64,000 nucleotides of DNA from PALSA-612 sp964595575 (GTDB taxonomy: Bacteria; Actinomycetota; Thermoleophilia; Gaiellales; Gaiellaceae), in the NCBI GenBank assembly GCA_964595575.1, contig CAZQRA010000005.1:1-64000 (forward strand), in the 5' to 3' direction. Every line of letters begins with the position of its first letter. Position 1 is the stretch's first letter. The notes under the pieces are model-generated. The model had not been told where the DNA came from and ran no database searches. It saw only the letters and a list, made by a program, of their open reading frames with translations. The position numbers were made by a program, and so were the translations under genes. This document shows, in pieces, positions 30,370 to 38,630 of the stretch.

Positions 30370-32360
30370 GCCTCGACCAGGGCTCCCGGCTGGAGGTAGC
30401 GTTGGGCCAGCCTCCGGGCCTCCCTCCGATCGGGCCACATGGCGAGGAGGGAGCCGGCGACGAAGACCGCTCCCGCCAGCCAGATGAGGCTCACGAGCGG
30501 GTTGACGAACGCCTTCAGGTACACGCTGCCGTCGCGGTCGATCTGGTCGACGACGACGTAGAGGTCGTCGCCCGTGAGCCAGTCGGTGCGGATCGCGACC
30601 TCGGTGGAGAAGAAGGCCTCTACCGGGTAGCGGTTCTTCCCCGGCTGGAGGAGGGCTACCTCCTTACCGTCCCTGCTCACCGCGACCTCCGCCCGATCCT
30701 CGCGGCGGTTGTCCACCCAGCGGCTGGTCAGGCCCTGGTACCGGAGCTCGTAGCCGCCCACGGTGAGGGACTGGCCGGGCCTCAGCCTGGCCTCCCCCGC
30801 CGACTGGTAGCCGCTCGAGGAAGCGACGCCGATGGCCAGGAGCACCACCGCCGCGTGCACGACGTAGCCCCCGTAGCGTCGGCGGTTGCGCGCCACCAGC
30901 TCGACCAGAGCCTGGCCCCACCCCCCTCCGTGGGCGGCCCTCCGAGCCTTGGTGCCCCGCCCCACCTCGAGGACGATGGAGGCGAGCACGAAGGCCGAGA
31001 ACGTGTAGGCAAGGAGCCCGGGGAGGTAGGAGCCCGCCCCTAGGGCGACAAGGAGGGCGCCCGTCGCGAGAGCGGCCGCCCCCGGCCAGGCGAGCGCTCG
31101 TGCCAGCGACCGCAGGGAGGCCCGCCGCCAGGCAATGAGGGGTCCCAGCCCCATGAGGAGGAGGAGCGGAAGCCCGAACACGCGCAGGAAGAAGTTGTAG
31201 TAGGGCCGACCCACGGTGACGGCCTCTCCCCGCACCGCCTCCGACACGAGCGGGAACGCGACCCCCCAGAGGATGGTGAGGGTGAGGGCGACGAGGAGCA
31301 GGTTGTTGTAGAGGAAGGCCGCCTCCCGGGAGATGGGCGACTCCAGCCGGGTCCTCGCCCGCAGGAGCGGAAGCCGCCGCAGGATGAGGACGACCGAGAA
31401 GACGACGACGAGCACGATGAAGCCGAAGAACCAGCCTCCGATCGAGCTCTGGGTGAACGAGTGGATCGAGCTGACGACGCCGGAGCGGGTGAGGAAGGTG
31501 CCGAACAGAGACAGCGCGAAGGCCAGGGCTACAAGCGAGACGTTCCACACCTTGAGCATGCCCTTCTTCTCCTGCACCATCACCGAGTGGAGGTAGGCGG
31601 TGGTCGCCAGCCACGGCATGAGGGCGGCGTTCTCCACAGGATCCCAGCCGTAGTAGCCGCCCCAGCCGATCTCCTCGTAGGCCCACTTGGCTCCCAAGAG
31701 CTGGCCGACCCCGAGGAAGGCCCAGGCGGCAAGCGTCCATCGGCGAGTGAGGACGATCCACAGCTCGTCCCGGCGCCCAGCCATGAGCGCCCCCATGGCG
31801 AAGGCGAAGGGCACCGTCAGCCCCACGAACCCCAGGTAGAGGAAGGGAGGATGGGCCGCCATGTAGGGGTTCTGGAGGCTGGGGTTGAGACCTCTTCCCT
31901 CGAGGGGAGCAGGCTGGGTGACGAAGGGGCTGGCCACGGCGACGAGGAGGAGCGAGAAGAACACCTGCACGGAAGCGAGCACCGGTACCGTCCAAGCCAC
32001 GACGTCCTGGTACCGGCGGCGGGTATGGAGCACGGCCAGCGCTGAGTACCCGCTGAGGACAAGCAGCCAGAAGAGGAGCGACCCTTCCTGCCCTCCCCAG
32101 AAGGCCGGCAACGTGTACTGGAAGGGAAGCTTGGTACTCGTGTAGGCGGCCACGTAGGCGTTGGAGAAGTCGCGGCCGAGGAGCGCTGCCACCAGGACGC
32201 CGGAGGCAGCCAGCGCGGCCAGGAAGGAGGCGATCAGGGCGTTCTGGGCCGACGCCGAGAGCCGCCGGCGGCGGGAGCGGGCGGCAAGGGCGCCGGCAAC
32301 GAGGGCGTAAGCCGAGAGGCCCAGGCAGACGACGAGAGCGGCTCTGCCGAGCTCGGCCAC
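30366..32360 (-). CDS. ccmF: Cytochrome c heme lyase subunit CcmF
   Basis: A 664-aa polytopic protein with about fifteen membrane spans, the heme lyase of cytochrome c maturation System I. The tryptophan-rich heme-handling motif appears as LPAFWGGQEGSLLFWLLV near residue 90. The WWD-domain region is ERGWGGYYGWDPVENAALMPW-like text (IGWGGYYGWDPVENAALM) near 230. Conserved His in HPPFLYLGFVG and LHSVMVQEKKG fit axial ligands. A soluble beta domain follows after residue 520 (RLRPGQSLTVGGYELRYQG) before the last span. It lies 18 bp after ccmE and overlaps the ccmI-like gene by 4 bp. Confidence 0.94.
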   Translation of the reverse strand: MAELGRAALVVCLGLSAYALVAGALAARSRRRRLSASAQNALIASFLAALAASGVLVAALLGRDFSNAYVAAYTSTKLPFQYTLPAFWGGQEGSLLFWLLVLSGYSALAVLHTRRRYQDVVAWTVPVLASVQVFFSLLLVAVASPFVTQPAPLEGRGLNPSLQNPYMAAHPPFLYLGFVGLTVPFAFAMGALMAGRRDELWIVLTRRWTLAAWAFLGVGQLLGAKWAYEEIGWGGYYGWDPVENAALMPWLATTAYLHSVMVQEKKGMLKVWNVSLVALAFALSLFGTFLTRSGVVSSIHSFTQSSIGGWFFGFIVLVVVFSVVLILRRLPLLRARTRLESPISREAAFLYNNLLLVALTLTILWGVAFPLVSEAVRGEAVTVGRPYYNFFLRVFGLPLLLLMGLGPLIAWRRASLRSLARALAWPGAAALATGALLVALGAGSYLPGLLAYTFSAFVLASIVLEVGRGTKARRAAHGGGWGQALVELVARNRRRYGGYVVHAAVVLLAIGVASSSGYQSAGEARLRPGQSLTVGGYELRYQGLTSRWVDNRREDRAEVAVSRDGKEVALLQPGKNRYPVEAFFSTEVAIRTDWLTGDDLYVVVDQIDRDGSVYLKAFVNPLVSLIWLAGAVFVAGSLLAMWPDRREARRLAQRYLQPGALVEA

Positions 32361-32378
32361 GTCCCGGGTCCGCGGCGC

Positions 32379-32783
32379 CTAGCCGCGGGCGCCCGGCGGC
32401 GCCGGACGGTACTTCGAGGGGCACTTGGTGATCATGGAGCCCGGCTCGGCCACGAACACGCCGCCCCGGAGCCGCCCCTCGATCACGATGTGCCGGCCGG
32501 CCCGGAACAGGTCGGGCACCGTGCCCGTGTACAGGACCGGCACCGAAGCGGAGCCCTGGATGTCGCGAAGGCGGAAGCGGAGGCCGCCGGCGTGGGCGTC
32601 GCCGCGTACCGGCCCCACCACCTTCCCGGTCAGTCGCACCGAGCCGGTGCGCCCGCGCAGCTCGCCTGGCTGGAGCTGGGGGATCCCGCCCCCGGCCAGC
32701 GAGGTGTACAGGAGGAAGACGGCAAGCGCGGCCGCGACGCCGAGCGCCACCACCAACCGCGCCGGGCTGCGCGAGCGGGCCAC
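32379..32783 (-). CDS. ccmE: Heme chaperone CcmE, cysteine (CxxxY) variant
   Basis: A 134-aa heme chaperone that delivers heme to CcmF. One membrane span (LVVALGVAAALAVFLLY) precedes an OB-fold beta barrel (GSVRLTGKVVGPVRGD, FRLRDIQGSASVPVLYTG, IVIEGRLRGGVFVAEPG). The classic heme-binding motif HxxxY is replaced by CPSKY, so heme would be carried on Cys rather than His. This is the variant known from some archaea, sulfate reducers and Gram-positive bacteria. GTG 32783 has TACAAT 14 bp upstream. It begins the ccmE-ccmF-ccmI-like operon. Confidence 0.92.
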   Translation of the reverse strand: MARSRSPARLVVALGVAAALAVFLLYTSLAGGGIPQLQPGELRGRTGSVRLTGKVVGPVRGDAHAGGLRFRLRDIQGSASVPVLYTGTVPDLFRAGRHIVIEGRLRGGVFVAEPGSMITKCPSKYRPAPPGARG

Positions 32784-32791
32784 AGGGCTTG

Positions 32792-32797
32792 ATTGTA
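32792..32797 (-). promoter_or_regulatory. -10 element TACAAT, ccmE operon
   Basis: It starts 14 bp before GTG 32783. Confidence 0.5.
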
Positions 32798-32822
32798 GAC
32801 CTCTTCGGCCGGGCCGGCGCGC

Positions 32823-33065
32823 TCAGCTCCCGGGGGCCCTCGTGGAGCCGCGGGTGGGCACCCGGTAGCCGTGCTCGACGCAGAGCGCGCCGGGCGACTC
32901 CTCGGTGAGAGCGTCGCAGTAGCCCTTGCCGTAGGCAGCGCGGATGAAGGCCGCCACGACTTCCAGGCTCCACTCGCCGATCTCGTCGGCCTCCCGCCAC
33001 AGGTCGGCCAGGCGCAGGTCGATGTCGAGCTCGAGGAGGTCGAGGCGCGTGGGGCGTGCGGCCAT
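32823..33065 (-). CDS. Small hypothetical protein
   Basis: An 80-aa acidic, helical protein with no family I can name. It reads LDLLELDIDLRLADLWREAD, then WSLEVVAAFIRAAYGKGYCD and ALCVEHGYRVPTR. Two Cys (about 49 and 61) and one His are present. Good evidence that it is real: ATG 33065 has TAGGGT 13 bp upstream, the layout of other genes here, and the amino-acid use is ordinary. Located immediately upstream of ccmE on the same strand, with ccmE having its own promoter. Confidence 0.65.
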   Translation of the reverse strand: MAARPTRLDLLELDIDLRLADLWREADEIGEWSLEVVAAFIRAAYGKGYCDALTEESPGALCVEHGYRVPTRGSTRAPGS

Positions 33066-33125
33066 GTTTTCTACCCTAGAGAGGGCATCGGACGGATCGG
33101 CATGGACCCCCTCCCGCCGCTGCGC

Positions 33126-33131
33126 TACCGT
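33126..33131 (+). promoter_or_regulatory. -10 element TACCGT, AP-endonuclease-like gene
   Basis: It starts 14 bp before ATG 33140. The divergent 80-aa gene has TAGGGT at 33073-33078 on minus. Confidence 0.4.
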
Positions 33132-33139
33132 GAGCCGCC

Positions 33140-34063
33140 ATGGCAGCGATCCGCTTCGGCCCAGCGAGGGTGCCCGCCCGCGACAGCCCGGAGCGGGCCG
33201 TCTCCCTGCTCAGGGAAGCGGGCTACACCGCCTGCGAGATCGACTTCGAGGGGAAGTTCTGGATGGACTGGGAGTTTGCCCGCCGGCTGGGGGCGGTGGC
33301 GCGGCGGGCGGGGATCGTCCTGTCCGTGCACGCGCCCATCGCCGGCTTCCTGGGGCACGCCGAGCGGGGCAAGAAGCTCAACATGGCGGTGGGCATGCTC
33401 GACCACTCGGCCGGCATCGCCAAGGCCTGCGGAGCCGAGCTGGTCGTCTTCCACCCCGGCTTTCTCCTGGGCAGGACGCGGGAGCAGGCCCTGGACGCCG
33501 TGGTCGAGCAGCTCGGCGAGCTGCGGGCGCGCCTGGAGGGCAAGGGGCGAGCGGTCGCCTTTGGCTGCGAGGTGATGGGCAGGGCGCGCGAGCTGGGTAG
33601 CCTCGAGGACGTGCTGGAGATCTCGAGGCGCACGGGCTGGGTACGACCGGTGCTCGATTTCGCCCACATGCACGCGACCAGCGACGGGGCCTTCACCGAC
33701 GTGGAGGCCTTCGCCTCCGCTCTCGCCGCCGTCGATCGGGTGCTTGACCCCGGGGCGCCCTTCCACATCCACTTCTCCGACATCGCCTACGCCAACCGGA
33801 ACGAGACGAAGCACCTGCCCTACGGGGAGGGCACGCTGCGCGCCGAGCCGCTGGGTCAGGCGCTCGCCCGGTTCGAGCGGCCGGCCACGGTCATCGGAGA
33901 GTCCCCCGATCCCGAGTCCAACCAGGCCATCTGGCAGGCGCTGCAGGCCGGGGTGCGGCAAGCCGGGGTCCCTTCCCGGCCAGGCGCCGACTCCCCCCGA
34001 CCTGACCAGCACCTGAGCCCAGCCGGCGCTTGCGCCGCTACGCGGTGCGGCGGGCCTGCGTAG
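33140..34063 (+). CDS. AP endonuclease family 2 / sugar-phosphate isomerase-like TIM barrel
   Basis: A 307-aa TIM-barrel protein of the endonuclease IV/xylose-isomerase-like superfamily. Likely metal ligands are spread along the chain: LSVHAPIAGFLG, LVVFHPGFLLG, FGCEVMGRARELG, VRPVLDFAHMHATSDG, FHIHFSDIAYANRNETKH and ATVIGESPDPESNQA. The spacing fits deoxyribonuclease IV (Nfo) type trinuclear zinc sites. It is somewhat divergent, so a sugar isomerase role remains possible. The last 40 residues are Pro/Ala-rich and not conserved-looking. TACCGT lies 14 bp before the ATG. It is divergent from the 80-aa small protein. Confidence 0.75.
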   Translation: MAAIRFGPARVPARDSPERAVSLLREAGYTACEIDFEGKFWMDWEFARRLGAVARRAGIVLSVHAPIAGFLGHAERGKKLNMAVGMLDHSAGIAKACGAELVVFHPGFLLGRTREQALDAVVEQLGELRARLEGKGRAVAFGCEVMGRARELGSLEDVLEISRRTGWVRPVLDFAHMHATSDGAFTDVEAFASALAAVDRVLDPGAPFHIHFSDIAYANRNETKHLPYGEGTLRAEPLGQALARFERPATVIGESPDPESNQAIWQALQAGVRQAGVPSRPGADSPRPDQHLSPAGACAATRCGGPA

Positions 34064-34128
34064 GGCTCCGGCTGGAGTCTCGGGCGGATCGCCCGCTCGC
34101 TCCTCGGGCACGCCCCTTCCGTCTTCCC

Positions 34129-34134
34129 TAGCAT
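34129..34134 (+). promoter_or_regulatory. -10 element TAGCAT, hexose-phosphate mutase gene
   Basis: It starts exactly 12 bp before GTG 34141. Confidence 0.5.
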
Positions 34135-34140
34135 CAGGGC

Positions 34141-35502
34141 GTGCTCGATCCCAAGGCGTTCAAGGCCTACGACGTGCGGGGCATCTACCCCACCGAGCTC
34201 GACGAGGAGGGCGCCTACGCGGTGGCGCGCGCCTACGTCGAGCACTTCGAGCCGCGGCGGATCGCCATCGGCAGGGACATGCGGCTCTCCTCGCCCACCA
34301 TGGCCCAGGCAGCGGCGCGGGGGGCGACGGAGGCGGGGGCAGACGTCGTCGACGTGGGCATGGTCGGTACCGAGATGATCTACTTCGCGGTGGGGGCCCT
34401 CGGCCTGGACGGCGGGATCGCCGTCACCGCCTCCCACAACCCCAAGGAGTACACGGGCATGAAGATCGTCCGGCGCGGCGCGCTCCCCGTCGGCGGCGAC
34501 TCCGGCCTGCGGGAGGTGCGCGACCGGGCCCTGGCCATCGCGGCCACGTCCGAGGGACTGTCCCTGGGACAAGGCCGCGAGGGAGAGGTGGTCGAATACG
34601 ACATCTGGCCGGCCTACGTCGAGCGCGTCCTCTCCTTCGTGGACGTGGCCGCGATCCGGCCGCTCAAGGTCGTGATCGACGCCGCCAACGGCATGGCTGG
34701 GCGGATCTTGCCCCCTGTGCTCGAGCGCCTACCGGTCGAGACGGTCAGGTGCTTCTTCGAGCCGGACGGCTCGTTCCCCAACCACGAGCCGAACCCGCTT
34801 CTGCCCCAAAACCGTGAGTTCATCGTGTCAAAGACACTCCAGGAGCGGGCCGACTTCGGGGTCGCCTTCGACGGGGACGCCGACCGCTGCTTCTTCGTGG
34901 ACGACGCGGGCGAGTTCGTGCCCGGGGACTTCGCCACCGCCCTCTTCGCCCAGCTCATCCTGGAGCGGGAGCCGGGGGCGAAGATCATCTACGACGTGCG
35001 GGCGAGCTGGGCCGTCCCCGAGACGATCGAGCGGGCAGGGGGCATCCCCCTCGTCTCCCGCGTCGGCCACGCCTTCATCAAGCACCGGATGCGGGCAGAG
35101 GGGGCAGCGTTCGCGGGCGAGGTCTCCGGCCACTACTACTTCCGCGACTTCTTCCAGGCCGACTCCGGCATCATCCCCTTCCTCCTCATGCTCGAGCTCC
35201 TCTCCCGGCGGGGAGAGAGGCTGTCGGCCGTGCTCCGCCCCTTCCGGGAGCGCTACTTCATCACCGGCGAGATCAACGTCCAGGTCGCCGACCAGGCCTT
35301 GAAGATCCAGGAGCTCAAGGAGCGCTTCGGGAGAGAGGGACGCGTGTCCCACCTGGACGGGATCTCCGTGGAGACGAGGGACTGGAAACTCAACGTACGG
35401 CCCTCCAACACCGAGCCCTTGCTGCGCCTCAACCTCGAGGCCCGCTCGCGGGAGCTGATGGAGCGAAAGCGGGACGAGGTCCTGGCCGTGCTTCGCTCGT
35501 AG
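34141..35502 (+). CDS. Phosphomannomutase/phosphoglucomutase
   Basis: A 453-aa alpha-D-phosphohexomutase interconverting hexose 6- and 1-phosphates for nucleotide-sugar and envelope synthesis. The phosphoserine loop is VTASHNPKEYTGMKIV near residue 98. The Mg-binding loop is FGVAFDGDADRCFFVD near 240. The sugar loop is AGEVSGHYYFRDFFQ near 320 and the phosphate loop is VRPSNTEPLLRLNLEA near 420. All four motifs are intact. TAGCAT starts exactly 12 bp before the GTG. A 9-bp-stem hairpin follows 21 bp after the stop. Confidence 0.94.
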   Translation: MLDPKAFKAYDVRGIYPTELDEEGAYAVARAYVEHFEPRRIAIGRDMRLSSPTMAQAAARGATEAGADVVDVGMVGTEMIYFAVGALGLDGGIAVTASHNPKEYTGMKIVRRGALPVGGDSGLREVRDRALAIAATSEGLSLGQGREGEVVEYDIWPAYVERVLSFVDVAAIRPLKVVIDAANGMAGRILPPVLERLPVETVRCFFEPDGSFPNHEPNPLLPQNREFIVSKTLQERADFGVAFDGDADRCFFVDDAGEFVPGDFATALFAQLILEREPGAKIIYDVRASWAVPETIERAGGIPLVSRVGHAFIKHRMRAEGAAFAGEVSGHYYFRDFFQADSGIIPFLLMLELLSRRGERLSAVLRPFRERYFITGEINVQVADQALKIQELKERFGREGRVSHLDGISVETRDWKLNVRPSNTEPLLRLNLEARSRELMERKRDEVLAVLRS

Positions 35503-35523
35503 GCGCTCCTTGCCTCGCTCCCG

Positions 35524-35549
35524 GGGGCGAGGGGCTCCGGCCTCGCCCC
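35524..35549. terminator. Hairpin between convergent genes
   Basis: GGGGCGAGG (35524-35532) and CCTCGCCCC (35541-35549) form a perfect 9-bp stem with an 8-base loop, between the hexomutase stop and the ccdA stop. There is no T-run, so it would act as a weak or factor-assisted bidirectional terminator. Confidence 0.5.
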
Positions 35550-35554
35550 GCCGG

Positions 35555-36265
35555 CTACAGCTCGCCCAGGCCCACCGCCTCCAGAGCCCGGTTCACGAGC
35601 ACGCGCAGCCACCAGTCGCGGTGGAAGAAGAGGAGAAGGCCGAGGGCGACGAGGGTCGCTCCGCTCGCCCCCCGGATCCAGGCGTAGTGGTCGCGCAGCC
35701 AGCGGAGGGCCCCCATAGCCCGGGCGAAGGCTACTCCGGCGACGAGGAAGGCGGAAGCGATGCCGGCCGAGTAGGCGACAAGGAGGATAGAGCCCCGGAC
35801 GACGGTGCTCGTGTCCGAGGCGAGCACGAGCACCGAGGCGAGCACGGTACCGATGCAGGGAGCGGCGCACACGGCGAAGGCTGCTCCCAGGAGGGCAGCC
35901 GAGCCGCTCCGTCGAGCGCCCTCCAAGAGTCCCGGCGCCACCACCCGCTCCGGCCAAGGAAGAAGGCCCAGGAAGACGAGGCCCAAGACGACGAGCACGA
36001 ACCCGGCTAGCTCGGCCCGCCGATTGGCATCGATGGTGCCGCCGATGGCCGCCGCCCCGGCCCCCAAGGCGACGAAGACGGCCGTGAAGCCGAGCACGAA
36101 GGGGATGCTGGCGAGGACGACGCGTCTCGCCACCCCGCGCTCCCCCAGCCTTCCTGCCTCCACCGCCGATACCGTCGACAGGTAGCCGGGAAGGAGGGGA
36201 AGGACGCAAGGCGTGGCCACGGACACGAGGCCGGCCAGGAAGGCGATGGGGATCCTCTCGGCCAT
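35555..36265 (-). CDS. ccdA: Cytochrome c biogenesis thiol transporter CcdA
   Basis: A 236-aa polytopic protein with six membrane spans that passes electrons from cytoplasmic thioredoxin to extracytoplasmic thiols. The redox-active cysteines are in LVSVATPCVLPLLPGYL (TM1) and AFAVCAAPCIGTVLASV (TM4). It supplies reductant for apocytochrome c and for CcmH. ATG 36265 overlaps the ccmH TGA by 1 bp (TGATG), so they are co-translated. It is the last gene of the GDPD, L,D-transpeptidase, ccmH, ccdA operon. Confidence 0.93.
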   Translation of the reverse strand: MAERIPIAFLAGLVSVATPCVLPLLPGYLSTVSAVEAGRLGERGVARRVVLASIPFVLGFTAVFVALGAGAAAIGGTIDANRRAELAGFVLVVLGLVFLGLLPWPERVVAPGLLEGARRSGSAALLGAAFAVCAAPCIGTVLASVLVLASDTSTVVRGSILLVAYSAGIASAFLVAGVAFARAMGALRWLRDHYAWIRGASGATLVALGLLLFFHRDWWLRVLVNRALEAVGLGEL

Positions 36266-36750
36266 CAGGCCTCGAGCCGCTCCAGGGCCTCCTCGACGCG
36301 GCGCTCGAGCTCGGCATCGATCGGCTCCCCCTCCGGCCCCGGGCTCTCCCCGCGACCCCGGCTCCAGCGTCGGGCGAGGACGGCCAGGGTAAGGCCTGCG
36401 ACCACCGCCCCGGCCGGGGGAAGCACCCAGACGAGCAGGTTGAAGCCCGAGGCGGGAGGCGAGGCGAGCACCTGGTCTCCGAACTGGGCCACGAGCTTGC
36501 GCTTGATCTCGCTCTTCGTGTCCCCGGCGGCGATCCGGGCCCGAATGAACTGGCGCATCCGCTCGGCGATGGGGGCGGAGGACTGGTCGAGCGTGGTGCG
36601 ACAGGTAGGACACATGACCTCGCTCTCCAGCTCGGCCAGGGTCGGCCGCTCCTCGCCGGCCGCGGCTGGGCCGGCGGCGAGGAGGAGGGCGGCGAGCCCG
36701 CCGGCGACCACGGCCGCCACCTTCCGCCCTGGGAGCGGGCGCCCGGCCAT
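36265..36750 (-). CDS. ccmH: Cytochrome c maturation thioreductase CcmH
   Basis: A 161-aa protein. A signal peptide (VAAVVAGGLAALLLAAGPAAA) is followed by the CcmH domain with its redox motif in LESEVMCPTCRTTLDQS (usual form LRCxxC). The helical bundle ERMRQFIRARIAAGDTKSEI and QFGDQVLASPPASGFN is typical. One C-terminal membrane span (LVWVLPPAGAVVAGLTLAVL) and a Pro/Glu-rich cytoplasmic tail follow. CcmH reduces apocytochrome CxxCH for heme attachment by CcmF. It coexists here with the Cys-type CcmE encoded 4 kb away. Confidence 0.93.
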   Translation of the reverse strand: MAGRPLPGRKVAAVVAGGLAALLLAAGPAAAGEERPTLAELESEVMCPTCRTTLDQSSAPIAERMRQFIRARIAAGDTKSEIKRKLVAQFGDQVLASPPASGFNLLVWVLPPAGAVVAGLTLAVLARRWSRGRGESPGPEGEPIDAELERRVEEALERLEA

Positions 36751-37760
36751 CACCGGGGAACGATGAAGACGGGCGTCCCCACCTCGACCCGCTCGAACAG
36801 CCACTCGGCCGAGGGGATGGCCATGCGGATGCACCCGTGCGAGGCCGAGTAGCCGAGGGAGGCGGCGTCGGGCGTGCCGTGGATGCCGACGGCAGGCACG
36901 CTCAACCCCATCCAACGGGTACCCAGGGGATTCCCCGGACCCGGCGGGATCGGCTTCAGGCCCCGCGCCCAGGGGGAGGGAGGGGGATACCACCAGGGAT
37001 CCCGCCACTTGACCACGATCCGGAACCTGCCGAGCGGCGTGGGATACTGGGGCTGGCCGGTGGCGACCCGGAACACGCGGGCCAGTCGCTCTCCCTCGTA
37101 GTAGTAGAGGCGCTTCGACTCCCTCCGGATGACGATCACAGGGCCGATCTCGTCCCGGGTTACCTGGGGCAGGACGGCGCGCACGGGTAGCTCGACAGGG
37201 CCGCGCCTGTCCTGGCGCAGCGCCCGCACGATGGCGGCCGCCGCGGCCTCCCGGTCGAGACGCGCCCCTTCCCGCCCGCCCACCACCCGCGGCTCTAGAC
37301 CGCGAAGGACGACCCGGGCCTCGACGGGCGGCCGGTCGACCCGGCGGGCGAGCTTGGCGACGAGAGCCCGCACGGGCCTGCCTCGAACCGCCACGGTCAG
37401 CGACACCCGCGATCCCGGGGCGGCCCAGAGGGCCCGGGCCACGGCTCCTCGCACGTACGCCGTCGCCCCCAGCCGGCGGGGAGAGACCTCGACCAGGCGG
37501 CCTTGGACGTCGAGGACGAGCGGCGCCGAGAAGGCCAGGCGCACGTAGCGGACGGCCTCCCCCGGCGTCATCCCGCCTACGTCGACGCTGCCGATCCGCA
37601 CCCGGTCGGGCACCAGCGACCCTCCTCGGCCCTCGACCGGCCTGGGGACAGGCAGGAGCTCCGGGCTCGCTCCCGACGCGGGTACAGCCGGGGCCGAGGC
37701 CGTCGCAAGGCCTGCCAGGCCGGCGATCGCCACGAGACCTGCCCCAGCGAGCCGCCTCAC
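36750..37760 (-). CDS. L,D-transpeptidase with VanW/PG-binding-4-like N domain
   Basis: A 336-aa exported cell-wall cross-linking enzyme. A signal sequence (LVAIAGLAGLATASAPAVPA) is followed by a repeat region resembling the peptidoglycan-binding domain 4 fold (VDVGGMTPGEAVRYVRLA, RLDREAAAAAIVRALRQ). The C-terminal YkuD domain starts near residue 215 (VIVIRRESKRLYYYEGERL) and ends with the catalytic GIHGTPDAASLGYSASHGC, where His, Ser-His and the nucleophilic Cys are intact. The start overlaps the GDPD stop (GTGA) and the stop overlaps ccmH by 1 bp. Linkage of a wall enzyme to cytochrome maturation genes is curious. Confidence 0.92.
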   Translation of the reverse strand: MRRLAGAGLVAIAGLAGLATASAPAVPASGASPELLPVPRPVEGRGGSLVPDRVRIGSVDVGGMTPGEAVRYVRLAFSAPLVLDVQGRLVEVSPRRLGATAYVRGAVARALWAAPGSRVSLTVAVRGRPVRALVAKLARRVDRPPVEARVVLRGLEPRVVGGREGARLDREAAAAAIVRALRQDRRGPVELPVRAVLPQVTRDEIGPVIVIRRESKRLYYYEGERLARVFRVATGQPQYPTPLGRFRIVVKWRDPWWYPPPSPWARGLKPIPPGPGNPLGTRWMGLSVPAVGIHGTPDAASLGYSASHGCIRMAIPSAEWLFERVEVGTPVFIVPR

Positions 37761-38539
37761 GGGCCCAGTGTAGCCGTGAGCAGGCGAGGATCGTCCATCA
37801 CCACCCCGTCCACGCCGGCCGCGAGCACCCGCCTCAAGGTCTTCTCGTCGTTGACCGTCCAGGCGAGGACAGCCGCCCCCTCGGCGTGGCAGCGGCCGAC
37901 GACAGCCGGCGAGACCACGCTGTGGTGGAGGCAGGCCACCTTCGCCCCGGCCCTCCGTAGGAGGGATCCCACGCGGAGGGGAAGGATGCGGCGGGCGAGC
38001 GTGGCCCCCGCCGCCGCCGCCGGCCGCAGCGGGGAGCGGCCGACGAGGCCCAGCCGGTCGCAGGGGTAGGTCCGGGCCAGCGTCAGACGCGGCTCCAGCC
38101 GGGCTAGACGACGGAGGATGGCCGTCGAGCAGGAGGAGGCGATGACGCCGGCGGAGGGCCGGTGACGGCGGAGGACCTGGGCGAGCTCGCTCTCGTAGCC
38201 CGGCCTCTTGATGTCGAGGTGGATCCCCGTCTCCGGCGAGCGCTCGTGGAGGAAGGCCAGGGCCTCGTCCAAGGTGGTAAGCTCGGGCACGAGGCGGCGG
38301 AGCTCGGGCAGCCGCAGCCGCTCCAGGCTGGACGACCCCCGGCCGTCGTCCCTAGGCAGACGCTGGGTGCCGTGGTGGAGGACGATGGTGCCATCGGCGA
38401 GGGCGACGACGTCCACCTCCACCAGGTCGGCGCCGGCGGCGACCCCGGCGGCGATGGCCTCGAGGGTGTTCTCAGGGGCGAGGGCCGCCGCGCCCCGATG
38501 GCCGATGGCAAGGGGACGGCGGGCGAGGAGACGGTGCAC
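37757..38539 (-). CDS. Glycerophosphodiester phosphodiesterase
   Basis: A 260-aa enzyme hydrolysing glycerophosphodiesters to glycerol-3-phosphate plus alcohol. The catalytic pattern is LAIGHRGAAALAPENTLEAI near residue 13, then LVEVDVVALADGTIVLHHG supplying the metal-binding Glu/Asp and second His. HLDIKRPGYESEL and AWTVNDEKTLRRVLAAGVDGV are also diagnostic. There is no signal peptide, so it is cytoplasmic. GTG 38539 fits family N termini. It overlaps the transpeptidase start by 4 bp and is divergent from a small membrane protein gene 91 bp away. Confidence 0.92.
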   Translation of the reverse strand: MHRLLARRPLAIGHRGAAALAPENTLEAIAAGVAAGADLVEVDVVALADGTIVLHHGTQRLPRDDGRGSSSLERLRLPELRRLVPELTTLDEALAFLHERSPETGIHLDIKRPGYESELAQVLRRHRPSAGVIASSCSTAILRRLARLEPRLTLARTYPCDRLGLVGRSPLRPAAAAGATLARRILPLRVGSLLRRAGAKVACLHHSVVSPAVVGRCHAEGAAVLAWTVNDEKTLRRVLAAGVDGVVMDDPRLLTATLGP

Positions 38540-38614
38540 GCCTCCCAGTATCGCTGCCCCGTCAAGGGATCGCCCAGGAGAGCGAACGACGACCTTCCCG
38601 GGCGAGAGGCGCTC

Positions 38615-38620
38615 TACACT
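38615..38620 (+). promoter_or_regulatory. -10 element TACACT, membrane protein gene
   Basis: It starts 16 bp before GTG 38631; a leader of only about four bases would result. Confidence 0.4.
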
Positions 38621-38630
38621 GAGACAGCCC

